DNA of 56,225 nt. Origin: a virus. The stretch spans positions 1-56,225 of IMG/VR virus record IMGVR_UViG_3300044614_000423; one strand, 5' to 3'. Below are positions 40,309 through 46,570 of the stretch, piece after piece; within the stretch, counting starts at the first letter, position 1, and every line of letters starts with the position of its first letter. The notes below the pieces were generated by a model that was not told the DNA's origin, made no database searches, and saw only the letters and a program-made list of their open reading frames with translations. The translations under genes and the position numbers were made by a program.

Positions 40309-41289
40309 ATGGCACACGAACTTAACTTCAATGCGGCAGGTAAAGCATCAATGGCGTACGCTGGAGAGACCCCTTGGCACGGCCTCGGACAGAAGCTCAC
40401 CCCGGACGCCCCCCTCGACGTTTGGACTCGCGAAGCGGGTCTGGACTGGGAGGTCAAAAAGGGCGCGATCGCCTACGAGGTGCGCGACGAGGAGGACAAT
40501 CCGGTTCGTATGCAGACCGTACCCGCACGCTGGGCACTGTACCGCTCCGACACTGGTGCGCCCTTGTCCGTCATGTCGAGCAATTACTACATCACCCAGC
40601 CCCGCGCCGTGATGGAGTTCTTCCGCGACCTGACTGAAGGCGGCGACTTCAAGATGGAGACCGCCGGGGTCCTGCGCAACGGCTCCACCTACTGGGCGTT
40701 GGCCAAGGCCGAAGATTCGTTCGACGTAGGCGGCGGTGACGTGGTCCTACCTTACCTACTGCTCGCGACGTCTTGCGACGGCTCGATGTCGAACACTGCG
40801 CAGTTCACGACCACCCGTGTGGTGTGCAATAACACGCTGTCGCTGGCCGTGGCGAACAAGACTGGCCAAATCCGCGTGCCGCACAGCACCCAGTTCAACG
40901 CCGACAAGTTCAAGGCCGAGTTGGGACTGTGCGCGGACACTTGGAGCCAGTTCAAGACGAACGCGACCACGCTGTCCAAGCGCAAGGTGTCGAAAGAGGA
41001 GGCGGCTCGCTACTTCCTCGACGTGTTCTACGGCGACGAAGCCGAGTCGATCGACGTCGAAGCCAAGCGTCCAATGATCGAGCTGGTGACAAAGATCTAC
41101 CTCGACGGCGTGGGCCAGCGAGCCAAGACCGCGCAAGGCACCGCGTGGGGATTGCTGAACGCCGTCACCCGCTTCGCCGATCACGAGCGTAAGGCCGCGT
41201 CCCGCGACACCCGCTTGCAATCCGCGTGGTTCGGTGCTGGTGCGCGACTGAAACGCGACGCATTGACACAGGCGATGGCTCTGGTATAA
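40309..41289 (+). CDS. DUF932 phage/plasmid-like protein
   Basis: 326 residues. GETPWHGLGQKLTPDAPLDV near the start, DVVLPYLLLATSCDGSMSNT and TTRVVCNNTLSLAV in the centre are the hallmarks of DUF932 (phage/plasmid-like protein family). Members occur in many phages and plasmids; the function is not established, with a DNA-related role suspected because of abundance in early regions. The stop TAA is embedded in the -10 box of the next promoter. Confidence 0.9.
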   Translation: MAHELNFNAAGKASMAYAGETPWHGLGQKLTPDAPLDVWTREAGLDWEVKKGAIAYEVRDEEDNPVRMQTVPARWALYRSDTGAPLSVMSSNYYITQPRAVMEFFRDLTEGGDFKMETAGVLRNGSTYWALAKAEDSFDVGGGDVVLPYLLLATSCDGSMSNTAQFTTTRVVCNNTLSLAVANKTGQIRVPHSTQFNADKFKAELGLCADTWSQFKTNATTLSKRKVSKEEAARYFLDVFYGDEAESIDVEAKRPMIELVTKIYLDGVGQRAKTAQGTAWGLLNAVTRFADHERKAASRDTRLQSAWFGAGARLKRDALTQAMALV

Positions 41290-41290
41290 T
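41263..41290 (+). promoter_or_regulatory. Early promoter ahead of an attenuator-like leader
   Basis: TTGACA (41263-41268), 16-base spacer, TATAAT (41285-41290), inside the end of the DUF932 gene. A strong terminator hairpin lies only about 40-60 bases downstream. Confidence 0.8.
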
Positions 41291-41353
41291 GGGGCCTTCA
41301 TGGAACCCGCAGTTGCCATGGAACTTCAAGGGGGCTTCGGCCCCCTCTTTTTT
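41291..41353 (+). terminator. Rho-independent terminator / possible attenuator
   Basis: GGGGGC (41330-41335), UUCG loop, GCCCCC (41340-41345), then TCTTTTTT: a near-perfect terminator. Upstream in the same leader are a hairpin ATGGAAC-CCGCA-GTTgCCAT (41300-41319) and GGGGCC (41291-41296), which could pair with GGCCCC (41339-41344) and break the terminator. The terminator ends transcripts from the DUF932 operon. It would also stop most transcripts from the 41263 promoter unless antiterminated. Confidence 0.85.
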
Positions 41354-41376
41354 AAACACATAGAGGAAACTGTATT

Positions 41377-42123
41377 ATGGCTCGAATAGTCTGGTCACAC
41401 ATCGAAAAAGGCGCAGTCTTCGCCCGCATGGAGCAAGTCTTTCGCCAGTACCCCAATACCACACGCAAACAGGCATTGCGGGAAGCGCAGTCCGTGCTCA
41501 ATTCCAGCCGCTGGGTGAAGATCACCGATCAGCGCGTGTTCAACTACAAAGACCGCATCGACATTGCCCAGCAACGTGCGTTGCAAGCGTCGAGAAGAAC
41601 GCCCGAGAAGGCCGTCGAAGCCCCCGCCCCTATACTAGCCCCGACCCCTGTACCCGAGCGCAAGGAAGACCCCAAGACGAGGCTCGCGGATATACTCGAG
41701 CTACTACTGGACGTCGTCGCCGAGTCCGTGGCGGCCCGGGTTGCGGCGAAGGTAGCGGATCTCCCCGCCCGGCAATTCCAGCCCGGTATCTCTCTTACCG
41801 AACATCGTCCGAAGCACGACCCCCAGCCGATTCCACATCCCACCGGCGTGGCAAAACCCGGCGTGCTAGTGATCGGACTACTACCGGCACAGGCGTACCA
41901 AATTGTCTCGGCAGTCGGCGATCGGCTGGACCTGACCTTCTACACGGCCGAGGATGCTGTGCACAAGCCCAAGCTCGTCCGAGCGCACACGGTATTGATG
42001 ACCAAGTTCATTTCGCACGCCGTGCAGGACAAATACCGAAAGGCCACCGATCTGCGTTTCTGCAACGGTAGCACGGGCGAACTCGTGAAGATACTTGACA
42101 GCATTGTCCCACCTGTGTTATAA
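41377..42123 (+). CDS. Two-domain protein with DUF2325-like C-terminus
   Basis: 248 residues. An N-terminal helical basic domain (HIEKGAVFARMEQVFRQYPN, KQALREAQSVLNSSRW) could be a DNA-binding unit. A Pro-rich linker (APAPILAPTPVPERKE) follows, then a helical stretch, and a C-terminal Rossmann-like domain (GVLVIGLLPAQAYQIVSAVG ... HTVLMTKFISHAVQDKYRKA ... FCNGSTGELVKILDSI) recalling DUF2325. It could be a regulator; the leader's terminator suggests its level is controlled. The TAA stop lies in the next -10 box. Confidence 0.65.
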   Translation: MARIVWSHIEKGAVFARMEQVFRQYPNTTRKQALREAQSVLNSSRWVKITDQRVFNYKDRIDIAQQRALQASRRTPEKAVEAPAPILAPTPVPERKEDPKTRLADILELLLDVVAESVAARVAAKVADLPARQFQPGISLTEHRPKHDPQPIPHPTGVAKPGVLVIGLLPAQAYQIVSAVGDRLDLTFYTAEDAVHKPKLVRAHTVLMTKFISHAVQDKYRKATDLRFCNGSTGELVKILDSIVPPVL

Positions 42124-42124
42124 T
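42095..42124 (+). promoter_or_regulatory. Early promoter
   Basis: TTGACA (42095-42100), 18-base spacer ending CCACCTGTGT, TATAAT (42119-42124), with leader CACATAGAGGACACCACC. Confidence 0.92.
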
Positions 42125-42158
42125 ATAACCTTTTTAACAACACATAGAGGACACCACC

Positions 42159-42413
42159 ATGCAGACTACCACTACAAGCGTCGAGCAATCCATGTACGGT
42201 TGCGACATTGAAGCGTTCAAGGACTCCGTTCGCCGTTCGATCACTTACCGATTCACCGGCGGCAACATGGTCGTCGCGGGCCTGATGTCCGACGCCCAAG
42301 AGCTGATGGCTATGGGCCAATCCGAGACCGCACGCCAGTACCTGAACCGCGCAAAGGCGATCCTGTTCGACATCATGGACGGCAAAATGTCCGGCGGCGC
42401 GGAGGTGAAGTAA
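42159..42413 (+). CDS. Small early protein (84 aa)
   Basis: Starts after the shared leader. Contains AFKDSVRRSITYRFTGGNMV and SDAQELMAMGQSETARQYLN, a short helical protein often found in podovirus early regions (the MxVAGLxSDAQELxxxG block is familiar); no function known. The stop overlaps the next ATG (TAATG). Confidence 0.68.
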   Translation: MQTTTTSVEQSMYGCDIEAFKDSVRRSITYRFTGGNMVVAGLMSDAQELMAMGQSETARQYLNRAKAILFDIMDGKMSGGAEVK

Positions 42414-42634
42414 TGAACCGCACGATCTCCTACACTGACCTCGCGGCGGTCTTCCGTCGCAAGTTCGCCGAGTACGACGCCCATATGTGCGACAACGCTC
42501 TGCGCGACTGCTACGACGCGATGCTCGCCGTGGGCGAGACAACTGACCCCGAATACGCCCGGAAGTTGTGGTGCGAAATCGACGCCATCCGCGACCGCCA
42601 AATGCTGTTGAAGAAAAAAGGAGCCTATGTATGA
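42413..42634 (+). CDS. Small early protein (73 aa)
   Basis: Helical, with ISYTDLAAVFRRKFAEYDAH, DNALRDCYDAMLAVGETTDP and a basic end MLLKKKGAYV. No known family. It overlaps the neighbours on both sides. Confidence 0.62.
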   Translation: MNRTISYTDLAAVFRRKFAEYDAHMCDNALRDCYDAMLAVGETTDPEYARKLWCEIDAIRDRQMLLKKKGAYV

Positions 42635-42903
42635 TGATTCAAAACGCTACCATGAACCTGATCGACGCGATCGTTAACCGGGACCTGATCCCTTTCGCCT
42701 ACTCGGGCCGCTTCATGTACGGGCAGGACTGCGTCGCGTGCGTCGTGGACGAGGGGTCCGACATGGAAGGACTGCCGAAAGAGGGGGCCACGGTGGACCA
42801 AATGGGCAAAGGCTACGTGGTCTACTGGTCCCGCGTCGAATGGACCGACGGGGTGCAAGAGTACGTCGACACCCTGCTCGATCCCTCGGGAAAGGCCGAA
42901 TGA
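42631..42903 (+). CDS. Small early protein (90 aa)
   Basis: The ATG at 42631 overlaps the previous stop and has AAAGGAG upstream. It contains RDLIPFAYSGRFMYGQDCVA and EGATVDQMGKGYVVYWSRVE, a compact beta protein. Unknown function. Its stop codon forms the first bases of a hairpin. Confidence 0.62.
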   Translation: MMIQNATMNLIDAIVNRDLIPFAYSGRFMYGQDCVACVVDEGSDMEGLPKEGATVDQMGKGYVVYWSRVEWTDGVQEYVDTLLDPSGKAE

Positions 42904-42926
42904 CCCTATTCGCAGTAGGGTCATTT
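42901..42926 (+). terminator. Probable weak terminator
   Basis: TGACCCTA (42901-42908) pairs with TAGGGTCA (42916-42923), loop TTCGCAG, followed by only three T. It separates two promoter-led units. Confidence 0.55.
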
Positions 42927-42937
42927 GAGGGGGGTAC

Positions 42938-42967
42938 TTGACAAACCCATTGCACCCGTGTTATAAT
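42938..42967 (+). promoter_or_regulatory. Early promoter
   Basis: TTGACA (42938-42943), 18-base spacer ending CACCCGTGT, TATAAT (42962-42967). The leader carries a hairpin and ends TTATAGAGGACACACACC. Confidence 0.92.
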
Positions 42968-42974
42968 TCAGTTT

Positions 42975-42996
42975 CTGGATCGATAAAAAGATCCGG
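42975..42996 (+). other. 5' leader hairpin
   Basis: CTGGATC (42975-42981) pairs with GATCCGG (42990-42996) around GATAAAAA. It is related in position and flanks to the hairpin at 39480, so the two leaders may derive from one cassette. Confidence 0.55.
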
Positions 42997-43034
42997 AGAC
43001 CCACAACCCGATAATCTTATAGAGGACACACACC

Positions 43035-43538
43035 ATGAAAATCGCAACACGCACAGCTACTAAGACCCAAGTCGAAATCGTCTCCGTGAACGGCGGCTGG
43101 ACCAAGATCCGCGCAATCGGCCAGCAAAAGATCATCAACGTGCGCAACGGCGAATTGACCGGCCACACCGAGATCACCAAGGCCACGCCCGTGACCGCCG
43201 AACTCGTGATCGAAAAGGCCCGCACCTCCGCTCGCGTCAAGATGGACATCAACGAGCGTAAAAACGGCAAAGTCGATCCGCTCTACTTGCCCCAGTACAC
43301 CGCGTACGCCATCCAGTTGGCCGACGGCACGAAAAAGCGTTCGATCGACAAGGGCGACACCGTGGCCGTGGCACTGCGCAAGCTGACCCTCGACGCCGTG
43401 TACGCGACAGCGTCCAGCGCGACTGGCATCTCCCAAGTCGGCCTCCGCGACCGTTTCGCCCACCTGAACCCCGGCATGCAACGCATGAACCTCGGTAACA
43501 TGATCCGCAAAGCCATGAAGGAAGCCGCAAATGCTTAA
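43035..43538 (+). CDS. Small early protein (167 aa)
   Basis: Basic. The N-terminal part is beta-rich (TQVEIVSVNGGWTKIRAIGQ). The C-terminal half (LPQYTAYAIQLADGTKKRSI, KGDTVAVALRKLTLDAVYAT, LNPGMQRMNLGNMIRKAMKE) resembles a widespread small phage domain ending with N-x-GMxRMNLGNxLR, sometimes fused to other modules. It may bind DNA or a host factor; no activity known. It overlaps the next gene by eight bases. Confidence 0.68.
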   Translation: MKIATRTATKTQVEIVSVNGGWTKIRAIGQQKIINVRNGELTGHTEITKATPVTAELVIEKARTSARVKMDINERKNGKVDPLYLPQYTAYAIQLADGTKKRSIDKGDTVAVALRKLTLDAVYATASSATGISQVGLRDRFAHLNPGMQRMNLGNMIRKAMKEAANA

Positions 43539-43746
43539 TACCAAAAAAGAAGTCCGGGTGCGCTTGCACTCGGCCACCCTCACGGGTGAAATGCTACTGG
43601 ACGGCCAGCGCATCGCCTTCCGCGCCGAAATCGACGGCGGCAAGGTGGATGCGTGGTTCGATCCGGTGAAAGAGGGCCAGCACATCGATCGCTGGCTCGC
43701 TTTCCGCGCCTTGGACCGCTGGATCGACGACAACTTGAGAGGATGA
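43531..43746 (+). CDS. Small early protein (71 aa)
   Basis: Compact beta then helix: KEVRVRLHSATLTGEMLLDG, AFRAEIDGGKVDAWFDP, WLAFRALDRWIDDNLRG. No family recognised. Confidence 0.62.
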   Translation: MLNTKKEVRVRLHSATLTGEMLLDGQRIAFRAEIDGGKVDAWFDPVKEGQHIDRWLAFRALDRWIDDNLRG

Positions 43747-43748
43747 AT

Positions 43749-43961
43749 ATGCAATACGAAAAGATGACCCCTAGGACCGTCGCGCACCTGATCGCGGTGG
43801 GCTGGATTGACGACGCCTTCTACGGCAAGACGGCGGACTTGGACGATCTCTCTCCGGCCCGCCAGCGCGACGTGCGCATCCAGCTGGCCAAAATCCGCCA
43901 GCGGCTCACGGACGACGCTAAGCTCGACGGCTTGCCGCTCGATTTGGAGCGCGTGGCGTGA
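43749..43961 (+). CDS. Small early protein (70 aa)
   Basis: Of two in-frame ATGs (43743, 43749) the second has the better spacing from AGAGGA. Helical: EKMTPRTVAHLIAVGWIDDA, ARQRDVRIQLAKIRQRLTDD. Unknown function; its stop overlaps a GTG start of a 41-residue gene. Confidence 0.6.
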   Translation: MQYEKMTPRTVAHLIAVGWIDDAFYGKTADLDDLSPARQRDVRIQLAKIRQRLTDDAKLDGLPLDLERVA

Positions 43962-44083
43962 CGCAGACTTGTGCGAAATGCAAAGTCGAGCGACTGGCTG
44001 GCGGCGGCGTCGAAACCCGCCCCGGCCGGTGGCTGTGTGCCCGGTGTTGGGTCCAGTTCACCCAACGGCGACTGGGGTATTGA
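43958..44083 (+). CDS. Tiny zinc-ribbon protein (41 aa, GTG start)
   Basis: A GTG overlapping the previous stop (GTGA) opens a frame beginning VTQTCAKCKVERLAGGGVET with a second pair CARC at residues 27-30, so Cys5-x2-Cys8 and Cys27-x2-Cys30 form a complete ribbon. It ends at a TGA lying within the TTGACA of the next promoter, exactly as other genes here end inside promoters. The paired Cys spacing makes a chance frame unlikely. Confidence 0.62.
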   Translation: MTQTCAKCKVERLAGGGVETRPGRWLCARCWVQFTQRRLGY

Positions 44084-44109
44084 CAAAGGTATCGCACCTG
44101 TGTTATAAT
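44080..44109 (+). promoter_or_regulatory. Early promoter
   Basis: TTGACA (44080-44085), 18-base spacer ending GCACCTGTGT, TATAAT (44104-44109), with leader CAGATAGAGGACAACACC. Confidence 0.92.
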
Positions 44110-44144
44110 ACGTCTTTTTTAACCAACAGATAGAGGACAACACC

Positions 44145-44420
44145 ATGAACAAGCAACGCCGCGCCAAAGTAGAAGCCGAAGTACTCGCCGCCCAAACCGC
44201 GATCGAAGCCCTGCGTTTCGCTCTGCAGAACCTGCAAGACCTCGCGAACGAAGAGCAAGAGTGCTTCGACAACATGCCCGAAGGCCTCCAAGCGTCCGAC
44301 AACGGTCAGCGCATCGAAGAGATCGCCCAAGCGTTCGATTCGGCCAATAGCACGTTCGAATCCGCGATCGACGACGTCGAGTCCGCGCTGGAAGAGATCA
44401 CCGAAGCCGTCAACCAGTAA
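44145..44420 (+). CDS. Coiled-coil protein (91 aa)
   Basis: Almost entirely heptad helix: AKVEAEVLAAQTAIEALRFA, LQNLQDLANEEQECFDNMPE and FESAIDDVESALEEITEAVN. Acidic small coiled-coil proteins with the EEQECFDNMPEGLQ block are common in phage early regions and of unknown function. Confidence 0.72.
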   Translation: MNKQRRAKVEAEVLAAQTAIEALRFALQNLQDLANEEQECFDNMPEGLQASDNGQRIEEIAQAFDSANSTFESAIDDVESALEEITEAVNQ

Positions 44421-44433
44421 AAGGAGCCGAACC

Positions 44434-44862
44434 ATGGACTTTGTACCCCTGACCGAACACTCCCCCCGTCCCAGTGGGGACCCCAACTACGTGCCTTGGT
44501 GGGCAAAGGGCGAGTACGCCCGCGCCAACGGCACAAAATACACGACCGAATCGGGCGTCACGATCGTCGGCGGCCGGGCCACCGGAAGGCTTCCCGTGGC
44601 TCCGAGACCCGCCCCGGTACTTACACCCCAACCCCGGGCGGCAAGCGTCCCGGAGACCCCACGGAAGGCCTCGGCGACCCCTCGGGAACCCGATCTGGCC
44701 CAGCGGCTGGTGGCCAAGTGCCCCTTCCCCGTCTTGCGCGTCGCCCTGTGCAACGAGTACGGCATCAATCCGGCGATTCTGGACGCCCCGAACAACGGCG
44801 TCGCGACGATGCGACTGCTCAACGCACTGCGGAAGGCCTTGAAAGATAGGGGGACGGCATGA
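44434..44862 (+). CDS. Small early protein with Pro-rich linker (142 aa)
   Basis: Residues 1-50 (PRPSGDPNYVPWWAKGEYAR, TTESGVTIVGGRATG), then a Pro/Arg-rich linker (PVAPRPAPVLTPQPRA, TPRKASATPREPD), then a helical C-terminal domain (VLRVALCNEYGINPAILDAP, MRLLNALRKALKD). The linker's DNA shares short repeats with the gap downstream. AAAGGAG precedes the start. Unknown function. Confidence 0.65.
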   Translation: MDFVPLTEHSPRPSGDPNYVPWWAKGEYARANGTKYTTESGVTIVGGRATGRLPVAPRPAPVLTPQPRAASVPETPRKASATPREPDLAQRLVAKCPFPVLRVALCNEYGINPAILDAPNNGVATMRLLNALRKALKDRGTA

Positions 44863-44891
44863 CACGGAAGCCCTCCGGAGACGCTTGAGAT

Positions 44892-44990
44892 ATGCCAAGC
44901 TATTACCATACCGGTACTATATCCTCCAGCGCAAGGAAGACCCCAAGGAAGGCCTCGGAGAGGTATTGGAGCGACCATGCGACTACCTGA
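44892..44990 (+). CDS. Possible tiny gene (32 aa)
   Basis: A 33-codon frame in the 114-base gap between two genes; the product starts MPSYYHTGTISSSARKTPRK and is very basic. It has only a distant GGAG upstream and overlaps the nuclease start by 14 bases. Much of it is repeated DNA found also at 41657 and 44654, so it may be a by-product of duplication. Confidence 0.3.
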   Translation: MPSYYHTGTISSSARKTPRKASERYWSDHATT

Positions 44991-45423
44991 ACAGAAGCTC
45001 TACGACTGGCTGGTCCGCAAAATCGGCCACCGGGCACTGCTGGAACGTGTCGAGAACCGGGTGAAAAAAGACACCCCGGACCTGTACTTCGCCACCCACG
45101 CCACCGCCTACGCCGACTACCGCCCGGTATCCGGCTGGATCGAACTCAAGGTACTCGACGCCTTCCCCGTCAAAGCCACCACAACCGTCAAGCTTCCCCA
45201 CTGGACCAACGGCCAACGCTACTGGGCGATTCGGCACCGAAAACACGGCGGCAACACGTGGCTCGTGGTCCAAGTCGGCGACGAAGTCTTCGTGTTCAAC
45301 GCCGTGGAAGTGGCTCACAGCGACTGGACCCAAGCCGAATGGCGTACTTACGCCCAAGTGCTCCACCGCCGTGACTGTAGCACCGAAGCCGTACTTGCGG
45401 CACTGCGCGAATTCGTGGTTTAA
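44977..45423 (+). CDS. PD-(D/E)XK nuclease, resolvase-like
   Basis: 148 residues. KLYDWLVRKIGHRALLERVE, then Asp35 in TPDLYF and Glu56-x-Lys58 in GWIELKV form the PD-(D/E)XK metal site, with LPHWTNGQRYWAIRHRKHGG following as in VRR-NUC or phage Holliday-junction-resolvase-like proteins. It could cut branched replication intermediates before packaging, or degrade host DNA. It is the last gene of the early module, and R2 follows directly. Confidence 0.78.
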   Translation: MRLPEQKLYDWLVRKIGHRALLERVENRVKKDTPDLYFATHATAYADYRPVSGWIELKVLDAFPVKATTTVKLPHWTNGQRYWAIRHRKHGGNTWLVVQVGDEVFVFNAVEVAHSDWTQAEWRTYAQVLHRRDCSTEAVLAALREFVV

Positions 45424-45501
45424 TTCGTTCACGGCGTGCAATGCGCTGTACTCGCGTCGCGCCCCTCGACGCTGGTGGAACAAGAAAAGCAACGTTCCAC
45501 C

Positions 45502-45519
45502 GTTCCATTAAGATGGAAC
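45502..45519 (+). repeat. Palindrome GTTCCAT-N4-ATGGAAC
   Basis: GTTCCATTAAGATGGAAC, perfect seven-base arms; the TTAAGA centre equals that of the imperfect copy at 24439. Confidence 0.75.
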
Positions 45520-45710
45520 GCACAATGGAACGCTCCTCCCATTCGAAAAAAGACCCGGTGTTCCATTGTTACACACGCACGCGGGGGTACTGCCCTGTCA
45601 ACGGCATGGTTTAATATATATGGGTATATGATGGAACGATGGTACACGGGCTGTGTGTCTCGAAACCCGCGTCGGACGGGGCTTGTGAGGCAGTAGTGCG
45701 TTCCATCACC

Positions 45711-45728
45711 GTTCCATCATTATGGAAC
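45711..45728 (+). repeat. Palindrome GTTCCAT-N4-ATGGAAC
   Basis: GTTCCATCATTATGGAAC, perfect seven-base arms, immediately preceded by another GTTCCATCACC half site. Confidence 0.75.
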
Positions 45729-45811
45729 ACGAGGGGATTTCCAGACGTCGAATATTCTTCCACCACCACTTAGGGCTTCTCTCAGGGCTTCTCGTGTACG
45801 CGCATGAAAGC

Positions 45812-45850
45812 GTTATAACTCCGCGTTATGCTCCGGCGATTCGTTATAAC
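45812..45850 (+). repeat. Two GTTATAAC palindromes
   Basis: The eight-base palindrome GTTATAAC occurs at 45812-45819 and 45843-45850, 31 bases (about three helical turns) apart, with a GCGTTATG half copy between. The pair could be an operator; TATAAC could also serve as weak -10 boxes for the terminase operon. Confidence 0.55.
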
Positions 45851-45910
45851 GGTCCGGCAGACAAAGCCGGGTATTGTGTGCCGCGTGGCATTTGTGGTTT
45901 AATTCGCTCC

Positions 45911-46570
45911 ATGGCCTTACCTGACGAACGCAAACTGCTAAAAGACATCGGACCTGAGACGATCGCCGAATACGAGCGTCGTGCCGGGATTTCTGTGCAA
46001 ACACTGCTGGACGCCGTGGTGCGTGACCGCGTGCGACACCCGCCCAGTCCCTCGTGCCTTATGTCCCACTCTCCCACGTGCAACGACCCAAGCATCACGG
46101 CAACGGACGAGCTTGCACTACTTGAGGAGACAAAGGCGTACAAAATGCTACAGATTATCGCCGAATTCCGTGATGGTCCGCCCGAGTCGCGCTTTTCCTT
46201 ACGCCACGCTTACAACACGGCGGGCATCCATCGGCAAACGCTGATCGGCTGGCGCGGTGACCACAAGCTGTTCGACGGCATCATGGACAGCATTCAGGAA
46301 GAAATGGTCGATACGATGCGTGCCGAAGCGTACCGTCGCTCTGTCGTGGGACACGACGAGCCGATCGTGCATCAGGGCGTCAAAACGGGCGACACAGTGA
46401 AAAAGTTTAGTGATTCACTGCTCCAGTTCACGCTCATGGGGTACGACGCGAAATTCCGCTCGAAAGACGTCAACATGAACGTGTCGGGCCAGCTGGACTC
46501 GAACATCAATATTGAGGGTCTCCGTGATCGCCTTGCCCAACGTCTTAACTCGCGCTCAAAGGCGGAGTAA
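45911..46570 (+). CDS. terS: Terminase small subunit
   Basis: 219 residues from the ATG at 45911; an upstream in-frame ATG would add residues encoded by R2 repeats. A helix-turn-helix-like block (SLRHAYNTAGIHRQTLIGWR) recognises DNA. A helical oligomerisation part follows (LFDGIMDSIQEEMVDTMRAE), then KFSDSLLQFTLMGYDAKFRS and the C-terminal beta/helix VNMNVSGQLDSNINIEGLRD, all typical of TerS. No good ribosome site is seen, so the true start could be later (46057). It overlaps the large subunit gene, the usual pair. Confidence 0.85.
   Translation: MALPDERKLLKDIGPETIAEYERRAGISVQTLLDAVVRDRVRHPPSPSCLMSHSPTCNDPSITATDELALLEETKAYKMLQIIAEFRDGPPESRFSLRHAYNTAGIHRQTLIGWRGDHKLFDGIMDSIQEEMVDTMRAEAYRRSVVGHDEPIVHQGVKTGDTVKKFSDSLLQFTLMGYDAKFRSKDVNMNVSGQLDSNINIEGLRDRLAQRLNSRSKAE

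Larger units (their letters stand above)
45494..45806 (+). repeat. Right arm of inverted repeat bracketing the early module
   Basis: Reverse-complement counterpart of 24401-24677. Anchors include GGGTATATGATGGAACG (45622-45638), CTGTCAACG (45595-45603), CGCACGCGGGGG (45577-45588) and TTCTCGTGTACGCGCATG (45789-45806). It is longer than the left arm because of several small insertions. Confidence 0.85.
45424..45910 (+). other. Non-coding region R2 before terminase
   Basis: A 487-base gap; short open frames in it run through palindromes and lack ribosome sites. It contains the right arm of the long inverted repeat (45494-45806), two perfect GTTCCAT-N4-ATGGAAC palindromes, an AAACCC...GGGCTT hairpin at 45664-45683, two GTTATAAC palindromes and a CCGGC/GCCGG hairpin at 45854-45870. 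The 16-base motif GTGGTTTAATTCGYTC occurs at its two ends (45416 and 45894). Likely roles are late transcription control, a packaging site near the terminase genes, or replication; none proven. Confidence 0.8.

Noticed and set aside
45436-45696. 86-codon frame within R2
   Set aside because: Composed of the ATGGAAC repeats; not preserved in the matching R1 arm, no ribosome site.
24401-45806. Inverted repeats as ends of a composite transposon
   Set aside because: No transposase or integrase lies between or near them, the enclosed genes are essential replication functions, and no target duplication is evident.
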